A program made the position numbers and the translations under genes. From NCBI GenBank assembly GCA_026119935.1, contig JALRMH010000034.1, forward strand, positions 124,001 to 188,000: a stretch of 64,000 nucleotides of DNA, given 5' to 3'. This DNA is from Endothia cerciana (lineage: Eukaryota > Ascomycota > Sordariomycetes > Diaporthales > Cryphonectriaceae). The notes beneath the pieces were generated by a model, which was not told the DNA's origin, searched no databases, and worked only from the letters and a program-made list of their open reading frames with translations. Positions 22,587-33,988 of this stretch are shown one piece after another. Positions within the stretch are counted from its first letter, which is position 1; the number at the start of each line of letters is the position of its first letter.

Positions 22587-24023
22587 CGATCGTGCGCGTG
22601 CGGTGCGGGAGGGTCATGATCTTGGGGGGGGGGGGGGAAGGGCGCTACCTACCAACTGAGGGGGGTGTCGGCGGACGTCGCGGCCCTGTTTCGTCCGGTT
22701 TCGGGCACCGAAAACCAAGGTTTGAACGCCTCAGCCACATGACCGATTTTGAGGGTGAGGGGGCGCGGATGAAGATCACGACACGACACGACGACGGTCG
22801 GCCGAGGAACTTCCGCGCCGACTCATCAGAGGGAGAGGCAGTTTCCCTCCATCGCGCGTGCCTGCCGGGGAGGGGGGGAGGGGGGGAGGGAGGTCCTCAG
22901 AGGCCCGGAAGGGAATGTGTCCGTCAAATCTGACTAGTCAGTCTATCCTCCGCAGCTGTGGTGAGGGCCTGGATGGGAGGGTCTGGCGCCTGTGGCGCCT
23001 AGATGACCTCCTTCCTGATCCGGCCGCGTACAGCTGGTGAGATGTCATATCGACCCGACAGCTGGGGTGAGCAATCCTCCAAGACTTGCTATTCCTGGAC
23101 TTGGGCCACCATGGTCCGGCCCGGGGCCTGTCTCGCGAATCTCTGGAAAGCTTAGATAGGCCCTGCCCGCTATTGTGCCCCAGGCCGCTGGAACTCATGA
23201 CATCCGCGGGGCCTGCAGGGTACTATTGTAGTGCTGAGTGTGTGGTTTGAGGGGGGGGGGGGGAGGGGCGCGCGCGTCTAGGCGGGCTACCTTTTTGATG
23301 TGATGTGGTGTCGCTGGGATCACGGCATGAAACGAGAGATTCCTACCGACGACGGGGGGCCTTCACGCCAACGAGGCTTCTCGGAGGGCGTGGTATCGGC
23401 TCGTCAAATTGCCCTTCCATAACTGGACCAGTCCTTTTGGTCAAGACGATATACTTGTTATTGGCAGATATGATCACGATGTGGTATTGCTTCTCCGGTA
23501 CCTGCTTTGATCACCCCTCCCCCCCCCCCCCTGGAGCTCAATCAATCGAGAACAAGCGATCCCGCAAGACATGTGTGAAGGTTTCCCCGGCCGGTTTTTG
23601 TTTTTGGGGGGAAGGGGGGGAGGGGTGATTGTCGCCACGACCATGATCGCGAGCTGAGAAAGAGTTGGTCTCTCGATCCGTACCTGCATAGTGTTAGGTC
23701 CGTCGGGCGCTAAGAGTCCTGCAGGTCGTGCCTAAGCGAGGCTGATGGGTGAGGATCACTCTCATGCCCCCGCCGGCACGTGATGGGAAGGACTGTGGTG
23801 CGGCGTTGTCTTGGTTCGCAATGTTTGTGAGACCACCACTAGGTAGTGCCGCCACGACGCGATCACCAATTGGCCGCGGCCGCATCCTGACGGTGACATC
23901 CAGCAAAGCGGCCCCGCCCCCCCCGGGCTGCCTCGGGCTGGTCGAATCAGATCGTGTAGTCCGTCTCAGGTACGAACAGCGGCGTGCCGCGTCGGTCTCT
24001 CTTCTCAGATGTCTGCGCACGCA

Positions 24024-24044
24024 CGAGAGAGAGAGAGAGAGAGA
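24024..24044. repeat. (GA)n dinucleotide repeat
   Basis: About ten GA units. Similar GA runs lie at 24240-24259 and 25616-25636. Confidence 0.85.
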
Positions 24045-25205
24045 GGGAAGGAACAAGGAAGAAGAATTAAACTCGCAGCGTCTAGAACGTTTCGTGGAGA
24101 TTGGATCTTGGGGACTAGAAAAGAGCGGTGAACGCGTGGGGTTTCTTGATAGAGACGGTTGGTGTGAGCTGCTGAAGGAATCTCCGAGCAACCGGGCCGA
24201 GGACCAGCTCACGACTAGGCCAGCCGCCGCTTCAGGCTTCAGAGAGAGAGAGAGAGAGAAGGGGGGGGGGTCCTTCAGCGATGCTGCCCTGCATCGTGCC
24301 TGGCAATGGCCATCCAGCGCCTGTTTCGGCCCTGCATTGGTGCTTATGCAGGATGTGGACCGGATGCCAACCACGTACGTACATACTCTGGGGAGGTAAT
24401 CGGTCCCTTATCACTCACGGTCGCGCGAGGGGCAAGTCTGGTCCTGTTTTCTTGGTCGAGAAGACAAACCCGGCCGTGAAGCCAAGCCCTCGGGACCGAA
24501 CTCGTCACTCTGAGCATTATCGCCCTGAAAGGCGAAGGATTTGCTGCACCTGCCGTCCTCCGACAGAGTGAGCGGTTGCCGAGGCGGATCTGGGCTGTAC
24601 TGGTGAGCAGTGGGGGGCCAAGCTGACCGCCCTGCGGCGCGATCGAAGGATTTGCAGAGCCCTAAGGTGGGTCTCCCCGCCTCCTGGTGTCCTGGACAAA
24701 AAGTCCGTCGAGAGTGTACTACGTGCTACATGGTGGCGTTCTGCTGAACCGTCCAAGCGAGAACGCTGGACGAAAGTGTATCTTGCATGCCCGGCCCGGG
24801 CGCGCGCGGCTGGGGCTACCTCTGGACGGGATCGTGGACCGGATCACACAGACGGCGTTGTGTACCGCAGCGGGTTGAGACGACGGACGCGTGAGGTGCC
24901 CAGCTCCGAACCAGTGTAGTAAAGCACTGTACCATGGCAGCCAGGAGGAACTGGGGCGTCGGATGGCCCACAGGTGGCCACCTACCCGGTACTGGTATCT
25001 GACCTATGGGATGGTTAGGGATTGATGACGGCCAACTCCAAAAGCCTTGATCCATCAGGGGCTGCATTATCGTGATCCTGGCTTGTCGTCTAGAAGGACG
25101 AGTGCCGTGCTGCGATCTCATCCCCCGCTCGCCGAAACGCGGCCCGGAGACAGTTCGGGTGTTTCAACGCGGCGGAGCCCATAACAACAAGACCCAGGGC
25201 TCGTG

Positions 25206-25230
25206 ATCTCATCTCATCTCATCTCATCTC
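25206..25230. repeat. (ATCTC)n pentanucleotide repeat
   Basis: Five tandem copies of a 5-nt unit. A looser CTCTG-type repeat lies at 25780-25815. Confidence 0.85.
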
Positions 25231-25497
25231 GAGGGCCCAGGACAGGGAGACACACCGCACGTCCAGGAGAAGAACACGCGGCCCGCCTCGTCTGAAGACC
25301 GTTGAGCGGACAGAAGTAAACCACCACGCACGTGTGTGTGTCACGCGGGCTAATGCCATGCACGATCTGGTCCGTTCAGATATGCGGAAAGGCGACAGCA
25401 CAGCATTAGCACGCGCGGCACGGCACGGCACAGAGATGAGATGGCACTGTCGAGGTCTCAGCCGGGGGAGGGGTTGTGTGGAGGTTGTGGGGGGCGT

Positions 25498-25534
25498 CGT
25501 GGTGGTGGTGGTGGTGGTGGTGGTGGTGGTGGTG
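25498..25534. repeat. (GGT)n trinucleotide repeat
   Basis: About twelve GGT units in intergenic DNA. It produces artificial poly-Trp, poly-Gly or poly-Val frames, which I do not treat as coding. Confidence 0.9.
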
Positions 25535-28500
25535 CAGGCTGGAGGGGAGGTGGGAGCCAGGTGGTCCCAGAGGCGATGGCACAGTAGCGGGATGTCCCAT
25601 GGGTCCCCTGACCCTGAGAGAGAGAGAGAGAGAGAGGGCGCGGGGGCCTGTGACTCTTACCACGGTTACCAACATACCACTGTAAGCGTCCGTAGCCCGT
25701 AGATAGTAACTCTCCCTCCAACGCTGTCAATCACCACGGCTTTTAACTGCAACCACAGAGTGGACGGCGTCGAACCTGCTGCTCTGCTCTGCTGTGCTCT
25801 GCTCTGCTGTGCTCTCCTCTCCTAATTCCTACCGCCTGATCGCCGCAGCTAAGATATCGGCCGGATTATTGGTGTGCCCACCTAGATCTTCAGAGCACGC
25901 AACACCACGAACTCGTGCTCAATATCCGGTCGACGGATATCAACTGACGATCCTGTGTCCTCTCGCGGTGGTATGGCGAACGGGCTGGCTCTCACCCCTC
26001 CTCCCTCCCTCCCTCTCCGCATGTCCTCTACAGGATTCAAGAAGTCTCAGCCGGGCGCCCCGGACTTCTTGATTAATCAGACCGGCGTTGCATCCAGGTC
26101 CCCATGTGACGCCTGCCACAATCTCTGCAGCTGCACACACGCCGCCTAGCCTGGCAGCCTCTACGCCACCTACATTGTATGCTGCGACCACCCCTCGGCC
26201 GTCTCTACTCTGTCCAGAGTAGCTCCGGGCCCAGACCAAGGCACGGCCCCACCTCTCAATGGCCCGCCGCCTTTTGGTTCCTGAACCACAACCACCACAC
26301 ACAACCACCCCCCCCCCCCCCACATCTCTGGATGTGGGCCTCCGAAGCCTTCGGAGGCCCATCTTAGGCGCGGTGGTCAGCGTCGTCGACCCTGGTTCTG
26401 GAGGCTGCCCAGGTCGAGAGCTCGTGCCGTGCGCACCGTACCTTGCAGCTACCCAAGGGGGCCAACTCTGTCGCTGGGAGATCGACACACCGGCTGGTGC
26501 GTACCGGCCTGAGCAGCACGCGCACCTGTCTGGATACGAGGGGCTCGACGGTCCAGCGTGCCCAATGGCCGCCGTCCACGACGCAGACGGATGTCTCGGT
26601 GTTCTAGTCGGGAAGTCCCTACCAGCCTTTGGGCCTTGGCTGCGCGAAGAGGATTCACATCCCCCGAGTCAGCCTCTGCGCCGTCGGCCTACTACCATAG
26701 TATGTACTATAGTAGTATACTCCTCCTCGTAAAACACGCTACTACCCAGCCGTGTGCGGAGAGGTCGGCTGTGTGGACCGGGTCCTTTTTCATATCCCGT
26801 GGAGGCCCCAGGGGATATCCTCGGGAATATGGTACTTTTACCTCAGAAAGGCGCTGTGTATAGCGGCCGATCCGAGGCCCTCCCGCGGCTATCCACACCT
26901 TGTCGCCCGGCCGAAGGTCATTCCGCCCGATCACGAACGAGACGCTGTTACCTAGTTACTATGATACCACCGGGCAGATAGGAAACAGTAGGCCGTGGCT
27001 TCAGTCAGCTCGCCATCTGGTCACCGCCACTGCCAATGCGCGCGCCTTTTCCCTACACCACAGGATGATGAAGAGAGGCAGTCCGTCCCCGGCAGGAGCA
27101 TCGCGTCCCTCCCCCCCCCTCCCCCAAAAGGCGACTGGCCTGTCCATGTCCAGGAGACGGTGGTCTCCCTGCCGTCATCCCGAATGCGGCTGCTGTTTGA
27201 GGCATAGACGACAGCCAAGGCTGGGCCGCTTCGTAGCCGCTTCGGCCACGGCCTGGTCAATGAGCTGTCATATCCACGGAATGAGTAGTCGGTGGATGAG
27301 GCTGTTGGCTGGTGAGGCGGCATGCGTGGCTGCCGTGGTCTGCAGCAATGGCGATTGCCCTCTGCAGCTGCCCCGTACGGTGCAGGCTGAATCCTTAGGC
27401 CCCTCGTCATCCCACCAACAGACATTCGAAATTCGACTACCACACCGTTCTCTCTCGTCTGGCGCATTGCGCCGCTACCCACCAGTCGGGGCTGCAGGAC
27501 TCAGACAGGTCCGCGCTCACCAGTCTCGGTGGTCGTGCCCTCGATGGTGCTCCAATACTGCTACTCATCCCCTTACATCGGTATTCCGTATCCAGGTCGC
27601 GAGTCGTACGCCGTATTGCTCATGGTGTGGGGGGTTGGGCAGGAGGAGAGAAAGCCCGGGTGCCACTGGGGTCTGCCATTGGCCGCGGCATAGATTACAT
27701 ATGCAACTACATTCTGCAAGCACTTCCGCCTGCTGCTGGCACACACCGCGGGTGCCACCTGGCACCGCCTACACCTGGCACCCTCGGCGGTCCCAAGACA
27801 GAAGCAGCTAGCCGGCGAGCTTGTCACCAGCCTGCATGCTCCGGAACCCTCAGGGACGGGCAGACATTGGCCCTCCGAACCCCTTCTGCTGTCGAGCCAC
27901 AGGCACAGTCGGGGGCGTCCTCAGAAGCTGCGGGCGGTGGGCATGGGAGGGGTGACTGCCCAGGGCAAGATGGCCTCGCCGGCCGGTCTGAGTGTCGCTC
28001 GGTGTAGTATCTGGACCTGAGGGCTGTCGAACCCGCATACCATCTCACGGCGTCCAGTCCAGCACTCACGCCTCGTCGGCTCGCCGGGGGGGGGGGTGTC
28101 GAAGTACCCACCCACGGCAGGCCTATCCTTGCACCGAATCCTTCACGGCTCAGAGGGCCTGCTCAGGATAGAGGGCTTCCTCGTCACTTCACCCTCAACA
28201 CCACGGCCGACCGGTGGTGCTGCTCCGGGTCAGGGCACCTGTCTCTCTGCCTGTCACGGGACCAGACCGGTGGACATACCTGCTAGCTGTCGACCACCAA
28301 GGGCAAGCGGAACACCCACTGGGTCCCGATAGCAAGCACCAGAAGTTGGTAGGATCCGGTTGACAGCACGAGTCTCTTTGGATATCATATTCCCTGCCCC
28401 TGCCGCTAGACCACAAGGAGAATTCCATACCCTTGGCGGTACTACTCTGGTATAGTACATAGTACCTACATATCGGCGTCCCACAGGTCCCCACCACCAC

Positions 28501-29540
28501 CACCCACCTCATGAGCTTTCCCCCCCCCCCCCTCCATTGAAACAGCTAAAAAACTTGGCTGATAGTGCTGCCCCTCCCCTTCCTCACATATACATATACT
28601 CTCGATATCGTCGCTCCAAACACACCGACTCGCTCGGCCTCACACCACCGTGCGTGTTACGGCAGGCTGGAAGGTGTGGGATGCCCATTTCCTCTCCTCC
28701 ACACCACATCGGTTCCCGGGTCGACCCTGTCAGGGAATTGTACCCAACCTATATATGACTTATACAGCTACGCAGGTGATATACACTACCCGCCTCGCCT
28801 CTCCAGCTGGTCCAAAGGTCTAAAGAGGCATCCCGCTCTGCCTTGGATACCTTGCTGCCGGCCAAGGCTGGTCTTCAGAATCTCTCACGATCTGAGCGCA
28901 GTTGCACCTGCATCTTTCGCTCGTTCCTCTCACACTCTCATACAACAACAAGAATCCCTCTTCCACCCCCTGGCGAGAAGACATCCCGGGACCATTGCTG
29001 CCTCAGCTGGTTAGTCTGCTACCTCCTTCTATCCTCTGTGTCTGTTCCTTCTCCAACCTTGTCTGCCTATTCCCTAAATCGTTTCCCCCCCCCCCCCCCG
29101 GGCGCGGGGTGAGCTGAGTATGTCGTGCCCAAACCCAAAGGCGGACTTCTGATGATCAAAAAATCTCAGTCGTCCGTCCGCGGCCGGGCTAATGAGTTGG
29201 TGACGATCCCACGATGCTCACTCGGCTGTCTGGTGGCGCAGCGATATCCCTGTTGTCCGCGTGATACTTTGCTGGACGTCGACACGACACCTGTGATCGC
29301 GAGATGTCGAGCAGTATGCGTTCTTGATGGCAGTCCCGAGGCCCTGGACGATGCAGATTTGGCAGAGCTCATCATACTGACAAACGATATAGTCTGATGC
29401 CGCTGGCAACGCAATAAGCGGGTGCTTGGTGAAGCCTCGATCGAAACTGGACAGGGTCTCCGGAGACACAAGGCTCCACAAGGCTCCATGCAGGCGTTGT
29501 AATCTGACTCTATGCTATAGAGCAGGCCCACGGTGCTCTC

Positions 29541-30623
29541 ATGAATCGTCAAGATCCAGCCGCCTCCCTCGCCGGGAGCGACCCGGCGTTGGGCCTAGAC
29601 GTTGTGCCGTCATCCACCCCTGAGGTACCCACACTCACGGCCTTCGGCTCAACGACCGTGGAGTCCATCACGTTGGTCACCGCTGCAGTGACAACCAATA
29701 CGACCGCTGCGCAAGGATCCTACACATCTACACCCAACCCTGCCTCAAGCAGCGGTCTCACGTCTTTGGGTAGGGCAGCGGCAACGTCGAGGACCGGAAG
29801 CACTGGGGACAGCCAGGGCGGGTCCAACGACGGGAACCGGTCGACCGTCATCATTCTCAGCACGGTCTTGCCCACCATCGGCCTGATAATGCTCGCCGGA
29901 GGGATCTGGGCATGCCTACGATACCGACGGAGACGTTCGAGGCTGTTCGGCCGTGGCATCACACCGATCGGAGACGACGAGATTGAGACCTGGAAGGGCC
30001 AGCGCAGCGAGAAAGGGCCCGAAGGAAGCCCACACTATCACGCCACGACCTCGTCACCGGAGCAGGACAGCAGGGGCCACCAGAAGCAGGAATCGACCAG
30101 CTCGGCAAAGAAGCCCCCCAGCGTGATCGTGTACGCCCGCAAGTCCGAGGAGCAGTGGGTCAGGTCACCGTCGACACCCGGTCACTACGGGAAGATGAGC
30201 TGGGACGGCGGCAAGACGAGCCTCGACAAGGAGCTGCCCTTCACGCCCATCCAGGCCAGGGCCCCGAACGCCAGAGAGGGCCTGACGGACGAGTGCATCC
30301 CAGGCGATGTCCCTTTTATCCAGAGCCCCAAGCGCCGGGGGTCTCGGCTCTACAAGCCGCCGCGCGCCCCACAACACGCACACACGCGGCACAGGAGCGC
30401 GAGGTCAAGCTCCAGCCTGCACAGGCTCGGCGACGGGGTCCTCTACCCCGACGCGGACGAGTACAGAATCTCACATGAGTATTACCAGAGCCGCTCCCGA
30501 GGGTGCTCCATCTCCTCGCCGCCCCCGCGGCTCTCGCTCTCGACAGACTGGCCTGATGGCAACGGGGGCCTCTCCCCACGACCACTCGTCCGACCAGATG
30601 AGATCGGGCGCGCCATCGGTTGA
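29541..30623 (+). CDS. Single-pass Ser/Thr-rich cell-surface protein
   Basis: An intact 360-aa frame with no recognised catalytic domain. The first 100 or so residues are rich in Ser, Thr, Ala and Gly, as in O-mannosylated wall-facing stalks. One transmembrane helix follows (about residues 101-124, VIILSTVLPTIGLIMLAGGI). A basic stop-transfer patch (RYRRRRSRLFGRG) comes next, then ITPIGDDEIETWK and a long hydrophilic, Ser/Arg/Pro-rich cytosolic tail. There is no N-terminal signal peptide before the stalk, so either the helix is a signal anchor or an upstream exon is missing. The layout resembles fungal wall-stress sensors and mucin-like proteins, but the ectodomain lacks cysteines, so it is not a WSC protein. 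The function is unknown. Confidence 0.75.
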   Translation: MNRQDPAASLAGSDPALGLDVVPSSTPEVPTLTAFGSTTVESITLVTAAVTTNTTAAQGSYTSTPNPASSSGLTSLGRAAATSRTGSTGDSQGGSNDGNRSTVIILSTVLPTIGLIMLAGGIWACLRYRRRRSRLFGRGITPIGDDEIETWKGQRSEKGPEGSPHYHATTSSPEQDSRGHQKQESTSSAKKPPSVIVYARKSEEQWVRSPSTPGHYGKMSWDGGKTSLDKELPFTPIQARAPNAREGLTDECIPGDVPFIQSPKRRGSRLYKPPRAPQHAHTRHRSARSSSSLHRLGDGVLYPDADEYRISHEYYQSRSRGCSISSPPPRLSLSTDWPDGNGGLSPRPLVRPDEIGRAIG

Positions 30624-31464
30624 AAAAACCTGCGCTCTACTCAGGCCAAGGGATGCCAGGATAAAATTTTGGCAGGGGGCTCAGCGATCAAGTTGAGACG
30701 ATATGAGCCTTTCCCATTTGAGACGGTCTCATCATCCCACCCCATCATGATCGCACACATCCGACGAGATGCCCAAGTTAGGATGGAGACCCGCATCAAC
30801 ACCCAGGGACTTGTATCATCCGAAGCCAAGCCGAGAGGCATAGCCCCCTACAGTTGACGTCGAGTTATGGTTCAAGAAGCCGCACACACTCAGGGCAAAA
30901 GCCCTGATGCCACTCATTGGTGGTCTGCCGTCAGAACCCCAAGACTATACCGCCGTTCTGGCAACCAAACTCTTATCAGTTCCTTTTGGATAGCTTCAAA
31001 AACGATGGCTCTTCATCGCCACCGTCCAGCTTCGCATGCCATGCCGCAGCGCGCGGTGCGACGCAGCACTTTGGCGCGCCACTGGGCCGTTGGGCAGCCC
31101 AGACCTTTTTCCGTCTCTTACACCACTCTCTCTGATCACATCACATCACCATCACCCCACGACCGCCCCCGGGTGGGGCGGCAACGCGCAATCTGGAAAG
31201 AACGACAAAGAAAGAAACAATGGAGCCACTCAACTCCCCCCCCCCCCCTTTCTTTTTTTATTTTTTATTTTTTATGTATTTACGAGGTCACGAGAGGGAG
31301 CACAAGTTGTGGCGGATATACCCAATACTTGCGGGGCGAGATCGACGGCGGGCGGCGGCGTGTTTGATTTACTACCAGTTGTACATGCACCCTCCCACTT
31401 ACGGAGGGCGCTGTGTTCTGAGCTCTTGTTGCTCGGTACCTGACCTCAATACTTGCCCACCCTC

Positions 31465-31524
<60 letters not shown>

Positions 31525-32314
31525 TGACAAGCATCGGTAGGCGATGTCTCCGGGCATGCGCGCACACCTTTTGGTTCAGAGCTCGCGACACCTGCCGCAG
31601 GTGGAAAGTCATTTCTTCGTTTCGTGTATATATCTCGACTCGGAACGTGCAACAGCACTTTAAGCAGAATCTCATGTATAAGTGCGCAAAGCACACTTCC
31701 AAGTCCCTCGAGATGCACAGAGACCCAGGTCTACTTAACAAGCGATTTTTTTTATTTTTAATTATTTTTAATTTTTTTGGTTTGTTTTACCACACCTAAT
31801 CTGCAGCCTGGCATTTTTCTCTCTTGTTCGCCCACCATCTCCTCCATGGCTTGAGGGGGGCATCCTGCGGAACGGTGCCACCTCTCTCTCTCTTTCTCTC
31901 TCTCTGTTGTGATCATGTCTTTCCCTCCGGCATCGTCTCTCGTGGTAGTTTGAGCCTGTGAAACCCCGTGTCTTATATCCGTACCCCACGGATTTTCACT
32001 GCCGGCGCCCCGTGATCGTCTATCGGTCAGGGTATGACAAGAAGTACTCCTGTTGTCGGGTCTCGAGATGGCGACCTGATGTGACCTCGGGATCCCTCCC
32101 CCCCCCCCCCCCTCCTCGCGCGTGGTCTCGTGGCTCCCCATGTTAACTCTCGGCAGCGGATCTTTACAAACACCGGGATCGGCTAAGTAGCAGAGGGGGG
32201 TTGTCACGGTAGCAATCCGCACCCCACAATTTCCCTTCATTTACGGCTTATCGCCTCAACTAGACCCTAGTATATCTCCTTTCAGCACTTCCCACCCCAA
32301 CAAGGCCTGACTGA
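30624..32314. other. Convergent intergenic region with TGCG repeat
   Basis: A 1.7-kb spacer between two genes that point toward each other. It contains C13 (31236-31248), a 62-nt TGCG repeat, a T-rich stretch (31745-31790), CT repeats (31883-31910) and C15 (32098-32112). No credible gene. Confidence 0.6.
31465..31526. repeat. (TGCG)n tetranucleotide repeat, about 15 copies
   Basis: A perfect 62-nt alternating pyrimidine-purine tract. This type of sequence readily forms left-handed Z-DNA under superhelical stress. It lies between convergent genes, where positive supercoils accumulate. Confidence 0.92.
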
Positions 32315-33988
32315 CTACAGCAGCTCGGCCGGCCGTGACGCCGAGTGCAACTCCGTAGGGCTCATCACGACCCTCAGCTCGGTCGGCCTCGTCACGGCGT
32401 CCAGCTCTCCGAAGCTGTGTTTGGGGCTCTCGGGGTGCGAACGGGCCTGCAGGACCTCGAGCCTCGCCCGGTGCATGCTCTCCACCTCGAGCCGCCTCCT
32501 GCGCCGCCATTTCCGGCGCCAGATCAGGAACGCCGCCGCGGCGATGGCCAGCATGCCCGCCATCACGCCGCCCACGGCCCAGCCTAGAGTTGCGGCCGAG
32601 ACAGTGTCGGCATCGGAGATGGGCTCAGACGCGTTGGTGGGTGCAGCAATGCTGCCGCCGCTGCTACTGTCCGCCGCTGCGGAGGTTGCTCCCAGTACAG
32701 CGCGGTCCGAGGCTTTCCAGTTGATCTGGATCTGCCCAACCTTGTCAGTGACCCAGTCTGTTCCGGGAAGCACCGGAGTAGGAAAGTCGCAGTCTTGTTT
32801 GGGCATCCGGAGAGAGGGAGGGGCGTGCGGTGCGGGGGATTTCTTGGATAGAAGGCTTAAAGGGTCAGAGCAATACGTCTGCCCTCGTCACGGACGGCTT
32901 CCTGAGGTGCACTTACCATGGGCGCGTAGGCCATGAGGCATGCAGCCGTGGTGACATATGCAGAGATGACTAGAGAATCACCTTGAGTCTTGGTGGTGAC
33001 CTGGGACCAGGTCATCGGGTATGTGGCCTCTCCTCCCACCAAGTCACTCGACGGCCACTCGCACGTCCCCGTGACCAGGCCAGCATTGGAGCTGATTCTC
33101 GTTGTGCATGTCTGTCCCGCCCCGACGCCCGAGACAGAGTTGTGGCACGCATATCCCCTTTAACGATGGTTAGAAACTCGAACTTAGCACGTCCGGAGTC
33201 GAGGAGATGGCAGGCATTGGCTCAACAAGAGATGTCTTACAGCCGAGATCAGGGGCTTTCGGACCGCGTACTGAGACGATGGACCTGGGACGTCACCGCG
33301 CCGGAGCGTAGCCCCAAGGTGCCCTCTTATCCATGTAACAATATGCCAAGTGTCTGGCGCGGATCACAACAGCCATCTGGTCTGCTGGGCCGCGACACCT
33401 CTCGCTGAGCGTACCTGGTTGGGCAGAGAATTTGAGGTTCTGATCACGTACGTTGGGCAACAGCCGACCGCTTCCAACAATCAGCACGCGCTACGCATCC
33501 GGTGGAGAAATGGTAGGGGACTCACCAGTCTCCCCGCCGGCGATGGAGAACTGATTCGGCCACTCGGCGGACAAGCCCGCGGTCGCGCTACACGCACTGT
33601 AGTAGCCGGATGGACAGGCAAGCCCTGGGGAATAAAAGCCCCAGCCGGAGAAGGGGGTCGAAGGGGCGGCGGCATTCGGGGTTGTATCCGGCCAGCACGC
33701 CGTGTTGTCCTGCACTGCGTAAGGCTCCAAGGGTGAACACGCGGCTCACATCGAACCCCAGAAGGAAGCCAAAATTCTAGGCGAAGCAATGGACTTACTG
33801 TTATTGATGACCTTTGCCACACACACCTGCCCTCGCCACGCTGAGACTGGATTATTGTAGTCCATGACCCATGCGGCGTAGCCACACGAGGTCGGCGGCG
33901 TGAACGTTGTGGTCAGGGGCCCAAGTATTGTACGGGGCTGGTCGGTGAGGAAAACAGTCGAGGTTGTCGGTGTGGAGGTGGAAGTCAT
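32315..33988 (-). CDS. Single-pass surface protein with Cys-rich ectodomain; 5 exons including a 19-nt microexon
   Basis: A fungal surface protein of unknown function. Exons: 33988-33799, 33744-33526, 33470-33452 (19 nt), 33157-32917, 32731-32315; 361 aa with all phases consistent. The ectodomain runs TSCGYAAWVMDYNN, ACSPLEPYAVQ, GFYSPGLACPSGYYSACSAT, then AVGCCPTGYACHNS. That last block exists only if the microexon is included. One transmembrane helix (ATLGWAVGGVMAGMLAIAAAAF region) precedes a basic RRKWRRRRRLE patch. The cytosolic tail carries repeated P-x-E-L motifs (RPTELR, SPTELH, RPAELL). There is no clear signal peptide. The acceptor at 33158 is AAAG rather than YAG but has a CTAAC branch site 12 nt upstream. 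The exon 5 start at 32731 (GGGCAG acceptor) was chosen because it gives an in-phase, family-like IQINWKASD. Confidence 0.75.

Larger units (their letters stand above)
20885..29540. other. 8.7-kb gene-poor region rich in simple repeats
   Basis: I find no open frame with a recognisable domain on either strand. Frames of 200-300 codons are Ser/Arg/Pro-rich and overlap one another in several phases, as expected by chance at high GC. The stretch holds eleven G or C tracts of 10-15 nt. It also holds CA, GA, GGT, ATCTC and CTCTG microsatellites and two copies of a TAGTA/GTAC palindromic motif (26693-26720 and 28444-28466). A small hydrophobic frame at 21036-21266 could be a short membrane peptide but has no support beyond hydrophobicity. 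Confidence 0.55.

Noticed and set aside
23749..24399. 216-codon plus-strand frame with Arg-Glu repeats
   Set aside because: The RERE parts come from two GA microsatellites, and the rest shows no family resemblance.
26900..27811. 303-codon plus-strand frame
   Set aside because: It is Ser/Arg/Pro/Cys-rich with no domain, overlaps similar-length frames on both strands, and crosses a C-rich low-complexity stretch. At this GC content it can arise by chance.
31280..31741. Frames with Thr-His-Ala-Arg or Cys-Val-Arg-Ala repeats
   Set aside because: They are direct translations of the TGCG microsatellite, not a repeat protein.
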